Below are positions 29,777 to 41,238 of a stretch of DNA of 49,455 nt, in pieces. The DNA comes from Prorocentrum cordatum. Taxonomy: Eukaryota > Sar > Dinophyceae > Prorocentrales > Prorocentraceae. The DNA is taken from positions 110,001 through 159,455 of the forward strand of contig CAUYUJ010014546.1 in NCBI GenBank assembly GCA_963575745.1, read 5' to 3'. The notes beneath the pieces were generated by a model that was not told the DNA's origin, searched no databases, and saw nothing but the letters and a program-made list of their open reading frames with translations. The translations under genes and the position numbers were made by a program. The first letter of the stretch is position 1; each line of letters begins with the position of its first letter.

Positions 29777-29955
29777 TGGAGGCGGAGGCGGAGGCGGAGG
29801 CGGAGGCGGAGGAGGAGGAGGAGGAGGAGGAGGAGGAGGAGGAGGAGGAGGAGGAGGAGGAGGAGGAGGAGGAGAGAGGAGGAGGAGGAGGAGGAGGAGG
29901 AGGAGGAGGAGGAGGAGGAGGAGGAGGAGGAGGAGGAGGAGGAGGAGGAGGACGG
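29777..29955 (+). repeat. GGCGGA/GGA microsatellite (intronic)
   Basis: A long (GGA)n tract with a leading GGCGGA section. On the gene strand it is a pyrimidine tract shortly after the E3 donor. Confidence 0.97.
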
Positions 29956-29982
29956 GCGTGTCAAGGCAGCTAAGTCCAGCAC

Positions 29983-30084
29983 CTGCTCCGCCGTCTCTGC
30001 GCCGGGGCGGCCGGCCGCGCCCCGGTCCGCGCGCGCGCGGCGCAGGGCCTGCTCGGCGCTCGCCAGCCTGCGGAGCATGCTATC
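29983..30084 (-). CDS. W-repeat protein, exon E3
   Basis: 102 nt, 34 codons, phase 0 both ends. Encodes a heptad-like helix ('DSMLRRLASAEQALRRARAD') and 'RGAAGRPGAETAEQ'. The acceptor 'CCCAAAG|GATAGC' is preceded on the gene strand by a 50-bp CCCTCC tract (30095-30140) that would serve as polypyrimidine tract. The donor is GT in 'GAGCAG|GTGCTGGACTT'. Confidence 0.75.
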
Positions 30085-30317
30085 CTTTGGGGCAGGCGGG
30101 GAGGGAGGGAGGGAGGGGAGGGAGGGGAGGGGAGGGAGGCAAGCTAGGTGCGCTCGCGTCATATCTGACGTCCTACCCCTCCCTCCCATCCCTTACCATG
30201 GCGCTGATTTTCTCTATCCGCGGACGCGTGTCGTAGCGGACCTGTGGCTCCGCGCGCGCGTGCGTAGTGGGTGGTGGTGCACGTGCGTGCGTGCGTGCGT
30301 GTGTGCGTGGTTGTCGT

Positions 30318-30475
30318 GGTGGTGGTGGTGGTGGTGGTGGTGGTGGTGGTGGTGGTGGTGGTGATGGTGGTGGTGGTGGTGTGGTGGTGGTGGTGGTGCT
30401 GGTGGTGGTGGTGTTGGTGGTGCTGGTGCTGGTGGTGGGTGGTGGTGGTGGTGGTGGTGGTGGTGGTGGTGGCGG
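30318..30475 (+). repeat. GGT microsatellite
   Basis: (GGT)n with single-base variants. It follows a GTGC-rich stretch (30275-30310). All Val/Gly/Trp, His and Thr homopolymer ORFs here are artefacts. Confidence 0.97.
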
Positions 30476-30518
30476 TGCGGCGCGGTGGTGGCGGGCGGAT
30501 GGGCGCGCGAGAAAAAGG

Positions 30519-30720
30519 CCCGCGCTGGGGCGAGAACGCCATCCTGAACGACGGAGGCCAAACACCGATCCGAAAATGAGGCCCACGCTGCAGCGGGAGC
30601 ACGATTCGGAACGATTCGGGAGCAGAAATGAGGCCGGCGCCTCAACGAGAGCAGCATTTTGGGAAAAAATGACGCCGGCGCCTCAGCGAGAGTCGTTTCC
30701 CGGGATTTCCCGGGCATCCT
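30519..30720 (+). repeat. dispersed repeat G, copy 2, plus short tandem units
   Basis: 30519-30604 matches 4655-4745. It is followed by three loose units starting 'AAATGAGGCC' / 'AAATGACGCC' at about 30574, 30626 and 30667, each ending in 'CAGCGGGAG', 'CAACGAGAG' or 'CAGCGAGAG'. No coding function. Confidence 0.65.
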
Positions 30721-30809
30721 GTGTGTAAAAAAACAGTACGCGGAGGGTGCGCGGCCATCACCCGGACGCCATCAGGGGAAGAGGGAGAGTATATTCATAT
30801 TGAGTAATT

Positions 30810-30987
30810 GTGGAGGGAGGGGAGGGGAGGGGAGGGAGGGGAGGGAGGGGAGGGGAGGGAGGGAGGGAGGGAGGAGGGAGGGAGGGAGGAGGAGGAGGAG
30901 GAGGGGAGGAGGAGGAGGAGGAGGAGAGGAGGAGGAGGAGGAGGAGGAGGAGGAGGAGGAGGAGGAGGAGGAGGAGGAGGAGGAGGA
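30810..30987 (+). repeat. GGGA/GGA purine microsatellite
   Basis: GGGAGGGA units grade into (GGA)n. The Gly/Glu/Arg ORFs are artefacts. Confidence 0.97.
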
Positions 30988-31302
30988 TCACCGACCGCAG
31001 CGGGCTGCTTGTAGGCCTACACAACGAAATGGCCCAGGGAGACACACTCAAACATTCACGACTCCCAAAGATCCCTCTGCGTTGGCTTGAAACATCTTCG
31101 AGATCTTCGTCTTCCCCTCCTACGTCCCACAATTTTCCCGTGCTTGCTCGGGGATCGACGTTGATGTGTGCCCGTTCCGTTCTTCCCTCCTGATTGCAGG
31201 CCTCCGCGCCTCCATGCGGTATTTGACACATTTGCCGGCCTGGCGGGACAAAAAGCGTACCAGCATCTCGGCGAGAGCTACGGGGGATCAGCAGGAGCAA
31301 GG

Positions 31303-31437
31303 AGGAGGAGGAGGAGGAGGAGGAGGGGAAGGAGGAGGAGGAGGAGGAGGAGGAGGAGGAGGAGGAGGAGGAGGAGGAGGAGGATGAGGATGATGATGAT
31401 GATGATGAGGAGGAGGAGGAGGAGGAGGAAGAGGAGG
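31303..31437 (+). repeat. GGA/GAT microsatellite
   Basis: (GGA)n, then a short (GAT)n, then (GGA)n again. Confidence 0.97.
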
Positions 31438-31627
31438 ACTATCCGATTCGAGAGAGAGCGTGTCGGCTCCTGGGGGTCCGCGGGTGAGAGGCACCCCGGG
31501 CAGATCCCGGGTGCGGACTTCAGAGCCGCCGGGCGGCCGCCGCAATCACCAACGGTGAAGCCTTCAGGACGCATCCGATACGGCCACCTGAGCTTTCCCG
31601 ATCCCCCGATCTCATCCCATATTCGGC

Positions 31628-31805
31628 TACACGCAAGAGTGACCCTGGGTAAGAGTGACCTTTGGTGCGCGGCTTTTTGGGGGCCGCGGGGGGACCAAAC
31701 CTGGGCGAGCAAGCCGCTGCTCCTGCTTCGTTTTCAGCCACCTGGGGACCCATCTGTGCCCGCACCAAAGGTCACTCCGGCGAAAGGTCACTCTTACGTC
31801 TAGTC
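31628..31805. repeat. TIR family Y, copy 2
   Basis: About 178 bp with inverted ends 'CTACACGCAAGAGTGACC' and 'GGTCACTCTTACGTCTAG', and the internal 'AGTGACCTTTGGTGCG' / 'GCACCAAAGGTCACT' pair. The middle is shared with copy 1 ('GCAAGCCGCTGCT'). It lies in the 6.2-kb E2/E3 intron, opposite in context to copy 1. Confidence 0.85.
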
Positions 31806-31879
31806 GACATGTGCTTCTGAGAAGAACCCAAGGCCGGCACAGGATGGCTCCGAGTGGCCACGGAGCCTCCCAAGACTGC

Positions 31880-32640
31880 GCCCAAGATGCCAAGCACATT
31901 CAAACTACTCTTTTTGTTTTGTATGATTGCTGTATGTGCACAGTGACTGTTTTGGCTTTCTCCCCGTTTCGCTCCCAATGGGCTTCCGAGGCTGCGTCAG
32001 CATGACTCCAAGATCGCCCCGAGTGGAGCCCAGAAAAGGGCTCCAAGAGGGCTCGGATGATCACAAAGAGCGCCACCAGAGCGGCCCAAGAGGGCCCCAT
32101 GTGTGGCACGTCCCACAATGGCCCCGCAGCAGCCCCAAGAGGTCTCGATAAAGCTCCAAGGCGGTCCAAGATAGCCCCCAAGAGGCCCAACGCATCCACA
32201 CATTTTTTGTTGTCAATGTATTTTTGGCTTTCTCGCCGATTCGCTCCAGATGGGCTTCCTGCCACAATATAGCTCTTGGATCGCCCCACATGGAGCCCAG
32301 ACGGGCTCCAAGACAGCTTGGATGATCCGAAAGAGCGTCCCCCGAGCTCCCCAAGAGGGCTCCAACAGCGGGGATCAAGGCGCGTCCCAAGATGGCCCCC
32401 AGACAGCCCCAAGAGGATCCAACATAGCCCCAAGGCGGCCCAGCATAACTCCCCAAAGTCCCCCAAGAAACCAGCATCATCATAACATTGCGTCATATTC
32501 TATTGTTTAGGCTTCTATCCGTTTCGCTCCCGATGGCCTTCTGATGCCCCCTACATGGCTCCAACATCGCCCAATATAGCTCCAAATGGAACCCATAGGG
32601 GCTCTCATAGAGCTTTCCCCCCAAGAGCGCCCCAATGTTG
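31880..32640 (+). repeat. tandem repeat of about 275 bp, 2.5 units
   Basis: 'GGCTTTCTCSCCGTTTCGCTCC' with variants occurs at about 31953, 32228 and 32505. Each occurrence is followed by 'ATGGGCTTCC' and 'CAAGAT..GCCCC..TGGAGCCC', with 'GATGATC..AAAGAGCG' in the first two. The minus-strand ORFs with Leu/Gly/Trp content are periodic artefacts of the 'CCCAAGA' repetition. Confidence 0.75.
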
Positions 32641-34954
32641 CTTCAAAAAGGGGCCCGAGAACCGAGACCTATTGATGGCAAGCCCTGCGGTTGCCCCAGA
32701 CCGGTCCCAAGAAGCTTCCCGGGAGTCCCTCCAAGGTGCTCCGGCAACAGAGGCCCTTAACCTAACACAGGCGTCCATCTCTGTTTCCGCGTCTATGTTT
32801 TCCGTGGTTCTTGCCGTGTCGTGTTCTCGGGCTTCGACGGTGAGGCGTGGGTGGGGACGTATTCGCTTCAGCGCTGCTGTCAATCTACACAGCGAGTGCT
32901 TCTCCCCCGCGCGAGCTTCGCACGACTGTTCGGTGAAACTACCACCCAATAGTTTTCCAATCGCCACGAACACACACTAACATCGCGTGAATTCGGCGGG
33001 CTCCCTGCGGGAACGGAGCGGGAACAAGGCGGCCACAACCGTGTTGGGCGTTACAAGTATGACGAGCTAGGAGAGTGCAGAATCTGGACAGGACGATGGA
33101 GATTGCCAACGTAATCCATGCTAGGAGCGGCTCCGCGCATTCCGCCGGGCGCTTGGAATGTGACGCGTGCAAATACGACGGATTGGCGTTCAAATGCCAC
33201 GCGGACTTGGAATTCGGCACACCCCTCAGGCACTTCGTGCGACAAGGCCCCCAAACGGCCCCTAGTTAGCCTCTGATGACGGCTCTTGGGAGCTGGCACA
33301 CCCTCACGCACTTCATGTCTTGTGCATCCCCTGGGGCGCTCAACGGCCCTTCAAGACGGCCCATGGGAGCTTCATTTCGGCCCCCCCCTTACGAATCGTA
33401 CCAGCCCTCTGGGCGTAGGTGGTCGAACGAATTAGTTCTTCCAACCTCGTAATTGAAACCCCGCCCTTCTTTGATCGATGGCTCCCAGGATGGCCCCACG
33501 ATCGCTCCCCAGGCCCCTTTATAAGGCCCCAAGAGGGGCTCAAGAGTGCCCGAGAAAGCCTTCAAATGCCCCCAGGAGGGCCCAAGTGAATTGTCAAGAG
33601 GCTTCCATACCGATAGATCCGCGAATGCATTTTTGGTTGGTTCCTGGACCTGTTCATGCAGTTCTTGATTTTAGGCTTGACGGCGGGTTTTTCTTCTGTT
33701 CCACAACGTGCTTTCACCACACTTGCCTGATCAACGCAACTCGCCTCAACATCATTGCTGGATGGGCTGGTGAGGGTACTTTTTGGTTTGCGGGCTCGCG
33801 AAACAAGTCGAACGCCGTCCGATCACTAGCCGGGCCGTGACCAGGCAGCAAGAAAGAGAAGGGCAAGCGAAGCGAGCGCGCGGGCAGCCACACAGAAGTG
33901 CACCGCGAGCGGCACTCCCAACCCGGTGGCGTGGAAACCCTGGTGGCGACCATCAAGTAGGCGCGGCCAAAATTGCGCAGCGACGCGACCATGAACACGC
34001 AGAGGTCGATCACCCGTTGTGAGTCGGCATAGGGCCCGACGAAAACGAGCAGGTCAGACAGGCACTTGAGGGCGACATCCGTGCCGTAGGTGACACAACA
34101 GCATCGTGTCGGCGCCACAGTGAAGAGGGGGCAGCCTCGTCACAGACAGGACTGCAAACGGCAGATCCTCTGGTACGTACACCCGTGGGCACAGGTCGAA
34201 AGCGAAGTCCATGAAGGAGAAAGCAGCCGACGGGCGCCCAGAGCCACACGTGCCGAAATCCTTGCACCGAAGAGGACGGCACCGAAGCAAGTCCCCACGG
34301 AACCCAGACGGTCACCAAAACGGGTGAGGGTACGCGAAACGTCAAAAACTTGCGACCCATGGGCCTTCAGATGTGCTCAACTGGTTCTCAAGGTTTCTGA
34401 AGCGAGCCTTAAGTTGGCCCATTCCTCCTCAGGCACTGTGTGCCGCATGGACTCCATGAGGCCCTCAAGGGGGCTTCCAAGACCGCCCCCTTCCCAAAGG
34501 ACGCCAAAATTGCCCCCCCCCATATATCAAGTTCAACGGCTTGTGCCGAACCTCGCCGAAAAAATAGCATCGAACACCCACTGGTGGCGAGATCTGTGTG
34601 CTCGGTTCCTCCCGGGGACCCGCCGTGACTCCCGATCTGCGGGCGGGCTCGACAACTGCCGAAGCCAAGCGCATGCGCAACCAGACCACGGCCAGGCGTA
34701 CTTTTGGAACGACCAGAGAGCACCAATCGAGCAGCGCATGATTTTCTGTAGACGTGCTCTTAATACATGTTGTGTCGGGCCTACAAACACTTTTTGGTCG
34801 GCGGGGCGAGAGCGAACCTCTTCCGCTAAAAGCTCGGCGGGCTACGCACAGCTCTAATTGGGGAGACAGGACACACGCGGGCGGGGCCTCAGGCGGCCGG
34901 GCCTACAAACACACCTGTGCGCTTCATCTTGGGGGGGGGGAGCAGGAGCATGCT
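32641..34954. other. no recognised gene; weak minus-strand coding signal at 33710-34290
   Basis: Most of this stretch has only short frames. On the minus strand 34054-34290 ('MDFAFDLCPRVYVPEDLPFAVLS..') and 33714-34118 ('GTDVALKCLSDLLVFVGPY', 'VIDLCVFMVASLRNFGR') read like pieces of one protein broken by a frameshift near 34080. I do not recognise the family. 33240-33610 has the 'CCCAAGAGGG' type of repetition. Confidence 0.35.
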
Positions 34955-35412
34955 GATACCGCTGCTCCCAAGACCTATCCCAAGGTGCTCTCCGACCAGG
35001 ACTCCCACGCGAATCCGGCCGTGGCGACGAGGGCCCCCCCGAAAGACCCTAGAGAGCGAGCACGAAGAAAGGGCATCGTTATCCCAGAACTCCGACATAT
35101 TTTTTGGTGTGCAAACAAAGGGTCTCCGACCCCTTCCCAGGAACTGGCTTTTAGTTCCGATTCGTTCCTTGATGCTCCTGGGGCCCGGCGAGGGCCCCCA
35201 GAGGCCGAAAGTTGCCAACAACCTCCTGCAATGATTCTTGTTCACAACGACAGGAGGTGGGAACCGCCAACCCACATACAATCATACACAGGTGCCGCTG
35301 CTCCACGGACCTCTCCCGGGGTGCGTTCTGACCTCGATTTCGAGGCAAATCCAGCCGTGGCGACGAGGTCCCTCCCGGCGGACGAACAACGGCATCAGTA
35401 TTCTCTGCTCTT
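34955..35412 (+). repeat. repeats F (two copies) around repeat D (copy 2)
   Basis: F copies at about 34955-35075 and 35288-35412 ('GCCGCTGCTCC', 'CCGTGGCGACGAGG') flank D copy 2 at about 35101-35245 ('GGGCCCGGCGAGGGCCC', 'GAGGCCGAAAGTTGCC'). Both F copies have the same orientation. Confidence 0.75.
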
Positions 35413-35612
35413 CTGACCTATGGGGTGTTGGGGTGATTCTTCAATCCTAACTCGGGCCTATGGCGGCCGCTCGGGGCGATCCGAGTACCCCCCGGAACGC
35501 TCTCGGCGAGGCGCAGCTGCTGGAGAGTACCCCGAGGCTGGCAAACCGCCGATCATCGACGAGGCCGCCCGAAAACCTCGAGCTCCTTGCATCTTCGGAG
35601 GCGCCGTATGTA

Positions 35613-35783
35613 GAGCTTCCCAGATGTGGGTCCGAGTAGATGGGGTCGGAGGATCGCGGCGTGTCCTCGATACATCGACGATGCACCGGCGTCGGCGTGG
35701 ATAAAATCGGGCTCCACATCGAGCCGCATCACCGATGCATTGGCGACGCGGAACGTTCCTCCGATCCCTTTTGGGAGACCAGG
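35613..35783. repeat. TIR family A, copy 3
   Basis: A foldback element with 'GTCCGAGTAGATGGGGTCGG' on the left, 'CCGATCCC' on the right, and the shared middle 'CTCCACATCGAGCCGCATC'. It is more diverged than copies 1 and 2. Confidence 0.8.
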
Positions 35784-36021
35784 GTATGGCTTCGCCTCCC
35801 CCCTGGTAAGTCGACACCAGCACGAAGATCGAGGATCTCTGAGATCTGGCGGCTCTGGAGGATAAGTCGGGCGCCGCGGCCTTCTCAGAGCGTTCCGGAA
35901 CGCTGTGTAATGGATCTATCTCGATTCTAGGCCCGTCCGACTCCAAACTATCCTCTCAAACAGGCGGCCCCAGCATCGGGTCGACAAATCGAATCGTATC
36001 GGCGCAAGCGTCTCGCGCGGC

Positions 36022-36022
36022 G

Positions 36023-36066
<44 letters not shown>

Positions 36067-36095
36067 TGTTGTCGTCGTCGTTGTTGTCGTTCGTC
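36022..36095 (+). repeat. CGT microsatellite
   Basis: (CGT)n with TTG interruptions. It is followed by a pyrimidine-rich stretch to about 36240. Intronic. Confidence 0.95.
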
Positions 36096-36286
36096 CGTCG
36101 TCCTCGCGCGCGCCTCTCTCCTCTGTCCCTCCTCTCTCTGTTTTCCCGTTCTTCTTTTTCTGCTCGCTGTCGGTTTTCCCCTCTCTATCGTCCCTCTGCC
36201 CTTCCTTTCTCTTCTCTCCTCTGTCCTCCCTGCATCGGCTGAAAGTCGGCGGCGCCGTCGACTCGGCAAGAATCGGGCTCGACGTC

Positions 36287-36358
36287 CTCCGCCCGCCGCA
36301 GGCGCGCCGCCTCCAGCGCCGCCGCGCGCGCCCGCTCGGCCGCCGCCGCGGCCAGCAC
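36287..36358 (-). CDS. W-repeat protein, exon E2
   Basis: 72 nt, 24 codons, phase 0. Encodes an Ala-rich charged helix ('VLAAAAAERARAAALEAARL', 'RRAE'). Acceptor 'CTCCGCAG|GTGCTGG'; donor GA in 'CGGGCGGAG|GACGTC'. The next acceptor, 6.2 kb away, is also followed by GA ('AAAG|GATAGC'). Confidence 0.65.
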
Positions 36359-36365
36359 CTGCGGA

Positions 36366-36554
36366 GCATCGCTCGACCGACCCCTGCCCACAGGGGCGTG
36401 GCTGGGCCCAACTGGCCGATTTACCCCCCTTAGGTGGGGATATGGACCGTTTCCTTCGGGCTTCGAGGGGTATATCTCCAACCGGGGCGGGGGAGAGATG
36501 GTGGGGGTCTGGATGGGGGCGGGGATGGGGACAGGGGTCGGTTGAACGATACTG
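36366..36554. repeat. TIR family E, copy 1 (intronic)
   Basis: About 190 bp with inverted ends 'GCATCGCTCGACCGACCCCT' and 'AGGGGTCGGTTGAACGATAC'. The middle ('GATTTACCCCCCTTA', 'GTTTCCTTCGGG', 'GTATATC') is shared with 44421-44605. On the gene strand its end is 6 bp from the acceptor of exon E2. Confidence 0.85.
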
Positions 36555-36785
36555 ACCCCGCGCCCCATCCTGAGAGACCGACTGTGCGCTTGCACCGCCG
36601 AGTCGCTCGGTCCAGGGAGAGGGGGCTGCCGAGGGAGCCACCGCGGGGCGCGTCGGGCCTCCCTCCGAGGTCTGGCAGGGACTGCTGCCACTCCACCTCC
36701 GCTTCTTCCGCATCCTCCCTCGGTCAATCTGGCCCGCTGAGCTCGGGTTTGTTATTGGATTGGTCGGTCAACCGGTACCGAGCAC

Positions 36786-36890
36786 CTGCGGGCCCCCACT
36801 GGACACGTCCAGCGCGGCGCCGCCGCGCCCGAGCGCGGGCGCGCGCGCGGAGCGCGGCCGCGGCGCCGGCGCGGGCCGCAGCTGCGCGCC
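36786..36890 (-). CDS. W-repeat protein, exon E1 (first exon found)
   Basis: 105 nt, 35 codons. Starts after 'GGTCTGGCAG' (AG|G) and ends with 'GGCCCGCAG' before a GT donor. It encodes a Pro/Arg/Ala-rich stretch ending 'ALDVSSGGPQ'. 'CCGCAGGTGCTSG' occurs at both ends of the following 427-bp intron. Exons further upstream are expected, since no start codon in a convincing context was found. The frame is supported mainly by the junction logic, so confidence is moderate. Confidence 0.5.
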
Positions 36891-37059
36891 CTGCCAGACC
36901 AGAGCCCTCCTCCGCCAATGCTTTTCCTTATGAATCACTCCCCCCTGTCGCACCCCGAGGGCAGTCGGAAGGGGGGGCCGGGCGTTTCGCCTGAGACTTT
37001 CTTACCAATTCTGAACCGGAAGTTTAGAAGCTGGCCGCAGTTTGACAGATGAAGGGCGG

Positions 37060-37395
37060 GTCGCTTAAAATGTGCCTCTCGCCTGAGCGCCACGCGCATT
37101 CGTATGAACAACTTGCAAGAGTTTAACGGGTTGAGGACAGGTGATTTTCAAAAGGTGGCCCTCGCCTCAGCGCCGCGCGCTTTCGTTTCATGGATTCGCA
37201 GAAAGATCACGGATTGAAAACAGGTGGTTTTCAAACTGTGGCTCTCGCCTTAGCGCCGCGCCCATTCGTTTTCAACGTGTTCGAGCATTTCACAAACTGA
37301 AGACACATGGTTTTTAGAATGTGGTTTTCGTCTTAGCGCCGCGCACATTCGTTTCAAACATTTGCAAGAGTTTCACAGGCTCTCATTGTTCGCAT
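37060..37395 (+). repeat. tandem repeat of about 83 bp, four units
   Basis: The landmark 'CTCGCC..AGCGCCGCGC..ATTCG' recurs at about 37077, 37159, 37243 and 37327. Between these come 'TTGCAAGAGTTTCACGG' and 'ACAGGTGGTTTTCAAA' variants. Confidence 0.8.
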
Positions 37396-37399
37396 TCCA

Positions 37400-37580
37400 G
37401 ACATGGTGTCCTGGAACGATTCACGATTGTCTGGGTGCAACAATTACGCTTGCTCGCGGTGTTGAAATCCCAGGAGTGGTGTTCTGGTACGGTTCACAAA
37501 GAGGCAACAATCACGTTGATTCGTGCTGTTGAAATCCTGAAAATGGTGTGATGGCGCGCTTCAAGATTTTCACGCGTTTG
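37400..37580 (+). repeat. tandem repeat of about 71 bp, 2.5 units
   Basis: 'TGGTGTCCTGGAACGATTCAC' / 'TGGTGTTCTGGTACGGTTCAC' and 'GTGTTGAAATCC' / 'GCTGTTGAAATCC' mark two units, and a third is partial. Confidence 0.75.
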
Positions 37581-37599
37581 TCTCCCAACGGGGCACTTC

Positions 37600-39140
37600 C
37601 CGCAATAGAAATGAATCCTTGTAGGGGTGTATGGAGTGGGAGCTTGAAGGGAGGGTGTATTCAAACATCGTTGATGAGTCTTGGGTTTGCACTGGTCCTC
37701 CTTCCTCCTGTTTGTTTCCTGTTTCCTGATGGCATGAGTGTTCCGCGCGTTGCTGCTTCCCGCAGGGCTTGGGTATAATATAATCGTAGAACGACATGGT
37801 AAATTAGACAGACAGGGAAGAGGAGGGAGGAAGGCGATATCGACACATCGATCATAACCCCGTAAGGAAGGGAATGAGAGTGGGGTGCTGCCAGTTAAAG
37901 TGCACTGGCGTAGCAGCAAGCCTGTGGTGTGGAGGTGGAGTGCAAAAAATGGGCGGGCCCCCACATGGCCAAATCTTCTTGTGACTGTGGCGGGTCGTCT
38001 CTCCTTCGGGCCAACTGGCCATCTCGGGCCAGCGCCCTGGAGACCGCCCAAAGCCCCCTCTCGTCTGAGGTGCCCTGCTTGACAGAGGTGGAGGAAAGGG
38101 CGGGGTGTAGATGCGCCTTTGTGCGGGGGGCAAACGAGCAACCGTCTATGCTGCTGGAGTGGGCCGCCGTGGCCATGGCGGCCGTCCGCGGCGCCTTCGC
38201 CAAGTTGGCGATGTGGCAGCTTCGTCAGGGTATGCGCGTGGTGTGGGGGCGGCGTGCTAAAAGGGCGCCTGGCAGGGGCAGCGGGCCTGATGGTGCAGGC
38301 TGTGGTGTGCCCGCTGCGGCTGGCAGAGGCTGCAAGGCTAGGAGGAACTGTGCGCTGGCGACTGTGGGCAACGAGGCAGTGTGTCGGCCGTGTGACGGTG
38401 GCTTGCCCTAGCCACGCTCGCCGAGTCGGATGGCCCACGGGCCTCTCCCCGCGCTCATGTGAGACGCCCAGAGGCGCCCCCGAGGCCAGGGGCGGGATCC
38501 CTCGCCAGCGAGCAGGCGTAGGATTCCCAGCACCTTGACCTCAGGGCCCCCCTGGGGGCTTCCACCAGGCGCGAGGGAAATTTGGGCCATCCCGGCGGTG
38601 GCGGGCGCCACTCGCCGCGGGCGGCGGGCTGGCCGCGCTCGCCAAATGGGAGGGCAGAAGGGCCTGTCCCCCTGCGAATGGGACATCCTCCAAAGTGCCC
38701 CCCGTCCCCGCGACTGGCGCCCACCCCAACAAGCAGGCGCGGGGTGCCTAGACCGAGGTGGGAGCCACTTGGGGGATCTCCACCTCTGCCTTCCTTGGCG
38801 GCGGCTCGGTGGCCGTTGGCGCGGCGTGCCCCCCAAACCGAACAACGACCCCCCTCCCGTCCCGCATCTAGTGGTGCAGGCAGGCGACCAACGCGACTGC
38901 AAATCGGATGTTGTGACTGTCCCCCCAATGCGAGACGCTGTTGGTTGCTGCTGCGGCCGCCCTGGCCCCTGCCAGGACGGCCTGCGGTGAGATCCTGCCC
39001 TCGCCGCCCTGAAATATCACCCCGCCCATCCCGGCGCCGCAGGAGCGGGGGTGGAGTGAGGTTGGCGAGATGAAGCGGGGGGGGGGCCTCGCGAAGGAAG
39101 CCAGGAGGTTTGGGGGGGTGGAGGTTGGTGGGGGCCATCT
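37600..39140. other. no recognised gene
   Basis: GC-rich with overlapping open frames on both strands (for example 37929-38411 plus, 37494-38438 minus). The minus-strand 'QAVLAGARAAAAATNSVSHWG' segment near 38900-39000 looks the most protein-like. No domain identified. Confidence 0.35.
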
Positions 39141-39141
39141 C

Positions 39142-41009
39142 TCAACGTTCGCGTCGGCTGCGGCGGCGTAGCTCGTAGGTGAGACTGCCCCTGAGGGACC
39201 CGCTGATAGCGTGACTGCTTCTCTCGCCGTCGACGTCGACCGAGATTTTGCGCGACGCGTCGGATGATCGAGGATGGCTCCGTGGGTGCGAGTGCCTCCC
39301 ATCGTGGGCCTGCTGTCTCGCGTGGCTGTTTCTGACGTGGTCGTCGCTGGCTGGGTCCGTCGGAGCCCATGGCTGCTGCCGTCGGGCGTGGGTCTGGTGA
39401 TGGTGAGTCCAGCTGTGCTGCTGCCGATCGCGTCGGTGAGCGCGTGCTGTTTGGTTATGGAATAATGCCGAGGTGAGGTGTCGGAAAGTAACGGCTGGCG
39501 TGAGGTAACCTGACTGTTGAAAAGCAACGTTGGATATAATATGCGCGCTGTGAAGGTGGGCGCAGTGGCATGCTGCTGAAGGGCCGGTCCTGTCGGAGGA
39601 CGTTTGCCTTTTGGTTGTGGCCAATCAGGGGGGAATGTCCTGGTTAGCCGTAGGTGCGTCGGGCCGCTGGTCCTTGCGGTATTGCTTGTGCTCAACAACC
39701 AAAGGTGGCCAGGGGGTGGAGGCGTCGTCTGGTTGGCATCTTTGTGTGTGCCATCACCGTGGGTCTGGCTGCTGTCGTGCTGGTGCTCTGCTGGCATGCT
39801 TGTCGTCGTCTGGTAGTCGCTTGTGTCGCGAGCCTACATCGTGAGGCTCTCTGTCGGCTTGGTTTGGTTGTTGGTGTCGGTCGTGGCCCGAGCTGCCGTC
39901 GTGGGTTGGTCGGTGCTGCCAAACGTGATTCGGTCAGCGGTTGGGCTGCTGCTTCTTGGTTGTTGGGCTGCTTTTGCAACTCTGGATGCTCTATCATTGG
40001 TGCCCACCTGTTGCGTCTTGGTGGCTCCTGGATCTGGTTGCGCTCTCCTGGCTGCGTCGGCTGCGCCAGGGTTGGCGGGTCCGTCGGTTGCTGTGCTTCT
40101 GGTGGGTCGACTTGTAAGTCGGGTGATGTTTCAAGGTTTGGGTTCACCAAATTGGGTCTTTCATGGTGGTGTGTCAATTCTTGTTGCTCTCTGGTGCCGT
40201 GATTCGCTGAGTCGTTTGGTCTGGGGTCCTGCGCGTCGATGAGCTCGGCTGACTTCTGCATTGCTGCTGTCGCGGTTATGCTCTGGAAGCGCGTGAATAG
40301 AAAGGGCGTTGGCTTGAGAGGTCCAGTTGTATGGCCAGCTTGACGGACATGGGCATGCTCTGCGAACTGGGCGAGGTGGGCCACGTGAACCTGGCGCGAA
40401 CTGGGCGAGGTGAACCTGGCGCTCGGTCACGTGGAACATCCGCGCCTCGCGCTGTCCCTCGTACGGGAAGCTGTAATTCAAATCTGCCTCTACGTAGTGC
40501 ATGACCTGGTCGTGCTCGAGCCGAATGTTGGGGTCTGCCGCGATGTCGAGATCGAAACTGCTGTTCGTGTTGCTCATTTTCTCGAAGCAGCCTGACATTA
40601 GCTTGTGGGTCTGTATCTTGAAATCCTTGGACTCGCGGCTTTAATAAATATGATCAGACGCGCGATCATCTCGTGGTGCTGTTCGCTTAGGCTATTACCC
40701 GATCTCATGTCTGGTGGCGTAGCGCCTGTAGGTGGTCGACCATCTCAAAAACCGTGCCTAAATCATGGATGCCACCGGTCGTGTGGTCGAGAGCGTCGTT
40801 GTTGTACCTGTATCGGCGCTGTCGGCTGCGCTTCCCATGCTTCTTGATGGAGTCGCTGGTGTTGGCTTCGATGGTACCTCTTGCGCTTGATTGTGGTCAC
40901 GTGTCTTGAACGGCCCGTCCATTGTATGGCTCCTCTTTGGTCTGCGTTGTGTAACTGGTTCGAAGACAGTTGAGACGTCGGGGGAGGTGCCTTGTATCTT
41001 GGCTCTCAT
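39142..41009 (-). pseudogene. run of minus-strand ORFs, unrecognised, probably decayed
   Basis: In minus-strand order: 41009-40758, 40598-40161, 40384-39692 and 39624-39142. The 40598 ORF starts 'MSGCFEKMSNTNSSFDLDIA' and reads like a real N-terminus. Its frame breaks at a small tandem duplication at 40376-40434 ('CGAACTGGGCGAGGTG' twice), after which the neighbouring frame continues it ('AHLAQFAEHAHVRQAG'). The last ORF ends 'TYELRRRSRRER'. Thr/Pro/Gln-rich low complexity fills much of the rest. I cannot assign a family. Confidence 0.4.
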
Positions 41010-41238
41010 GCTGGTGCCAGCAAGTTGATGCTGCCATTTGGCGTTGGTGATGTAGCTATCGGCCTAAGTGTCCACGGGTCTTGTTGTACTGGTGGAGTTG
41101 TCGTGTGGCTGCTGCTTGACCCCCTTGCTGACTGTGCCCGATCGGTTATCGCGGTAATTCGGTCGTATTCACGGTGCGTTCGGCTGGACGGTGTGTTGGA
41201 TCCTGATGTGGCTGGGCGGTCTGGATCTTGCCAATGAT

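Noticed and set aside
33714-34290. Possible gene on the minus strand
   Set aside because: Protein-like stretches exist, but two frames must be joined by an assumed frameshift and no family is recognised. Kept only as a note.
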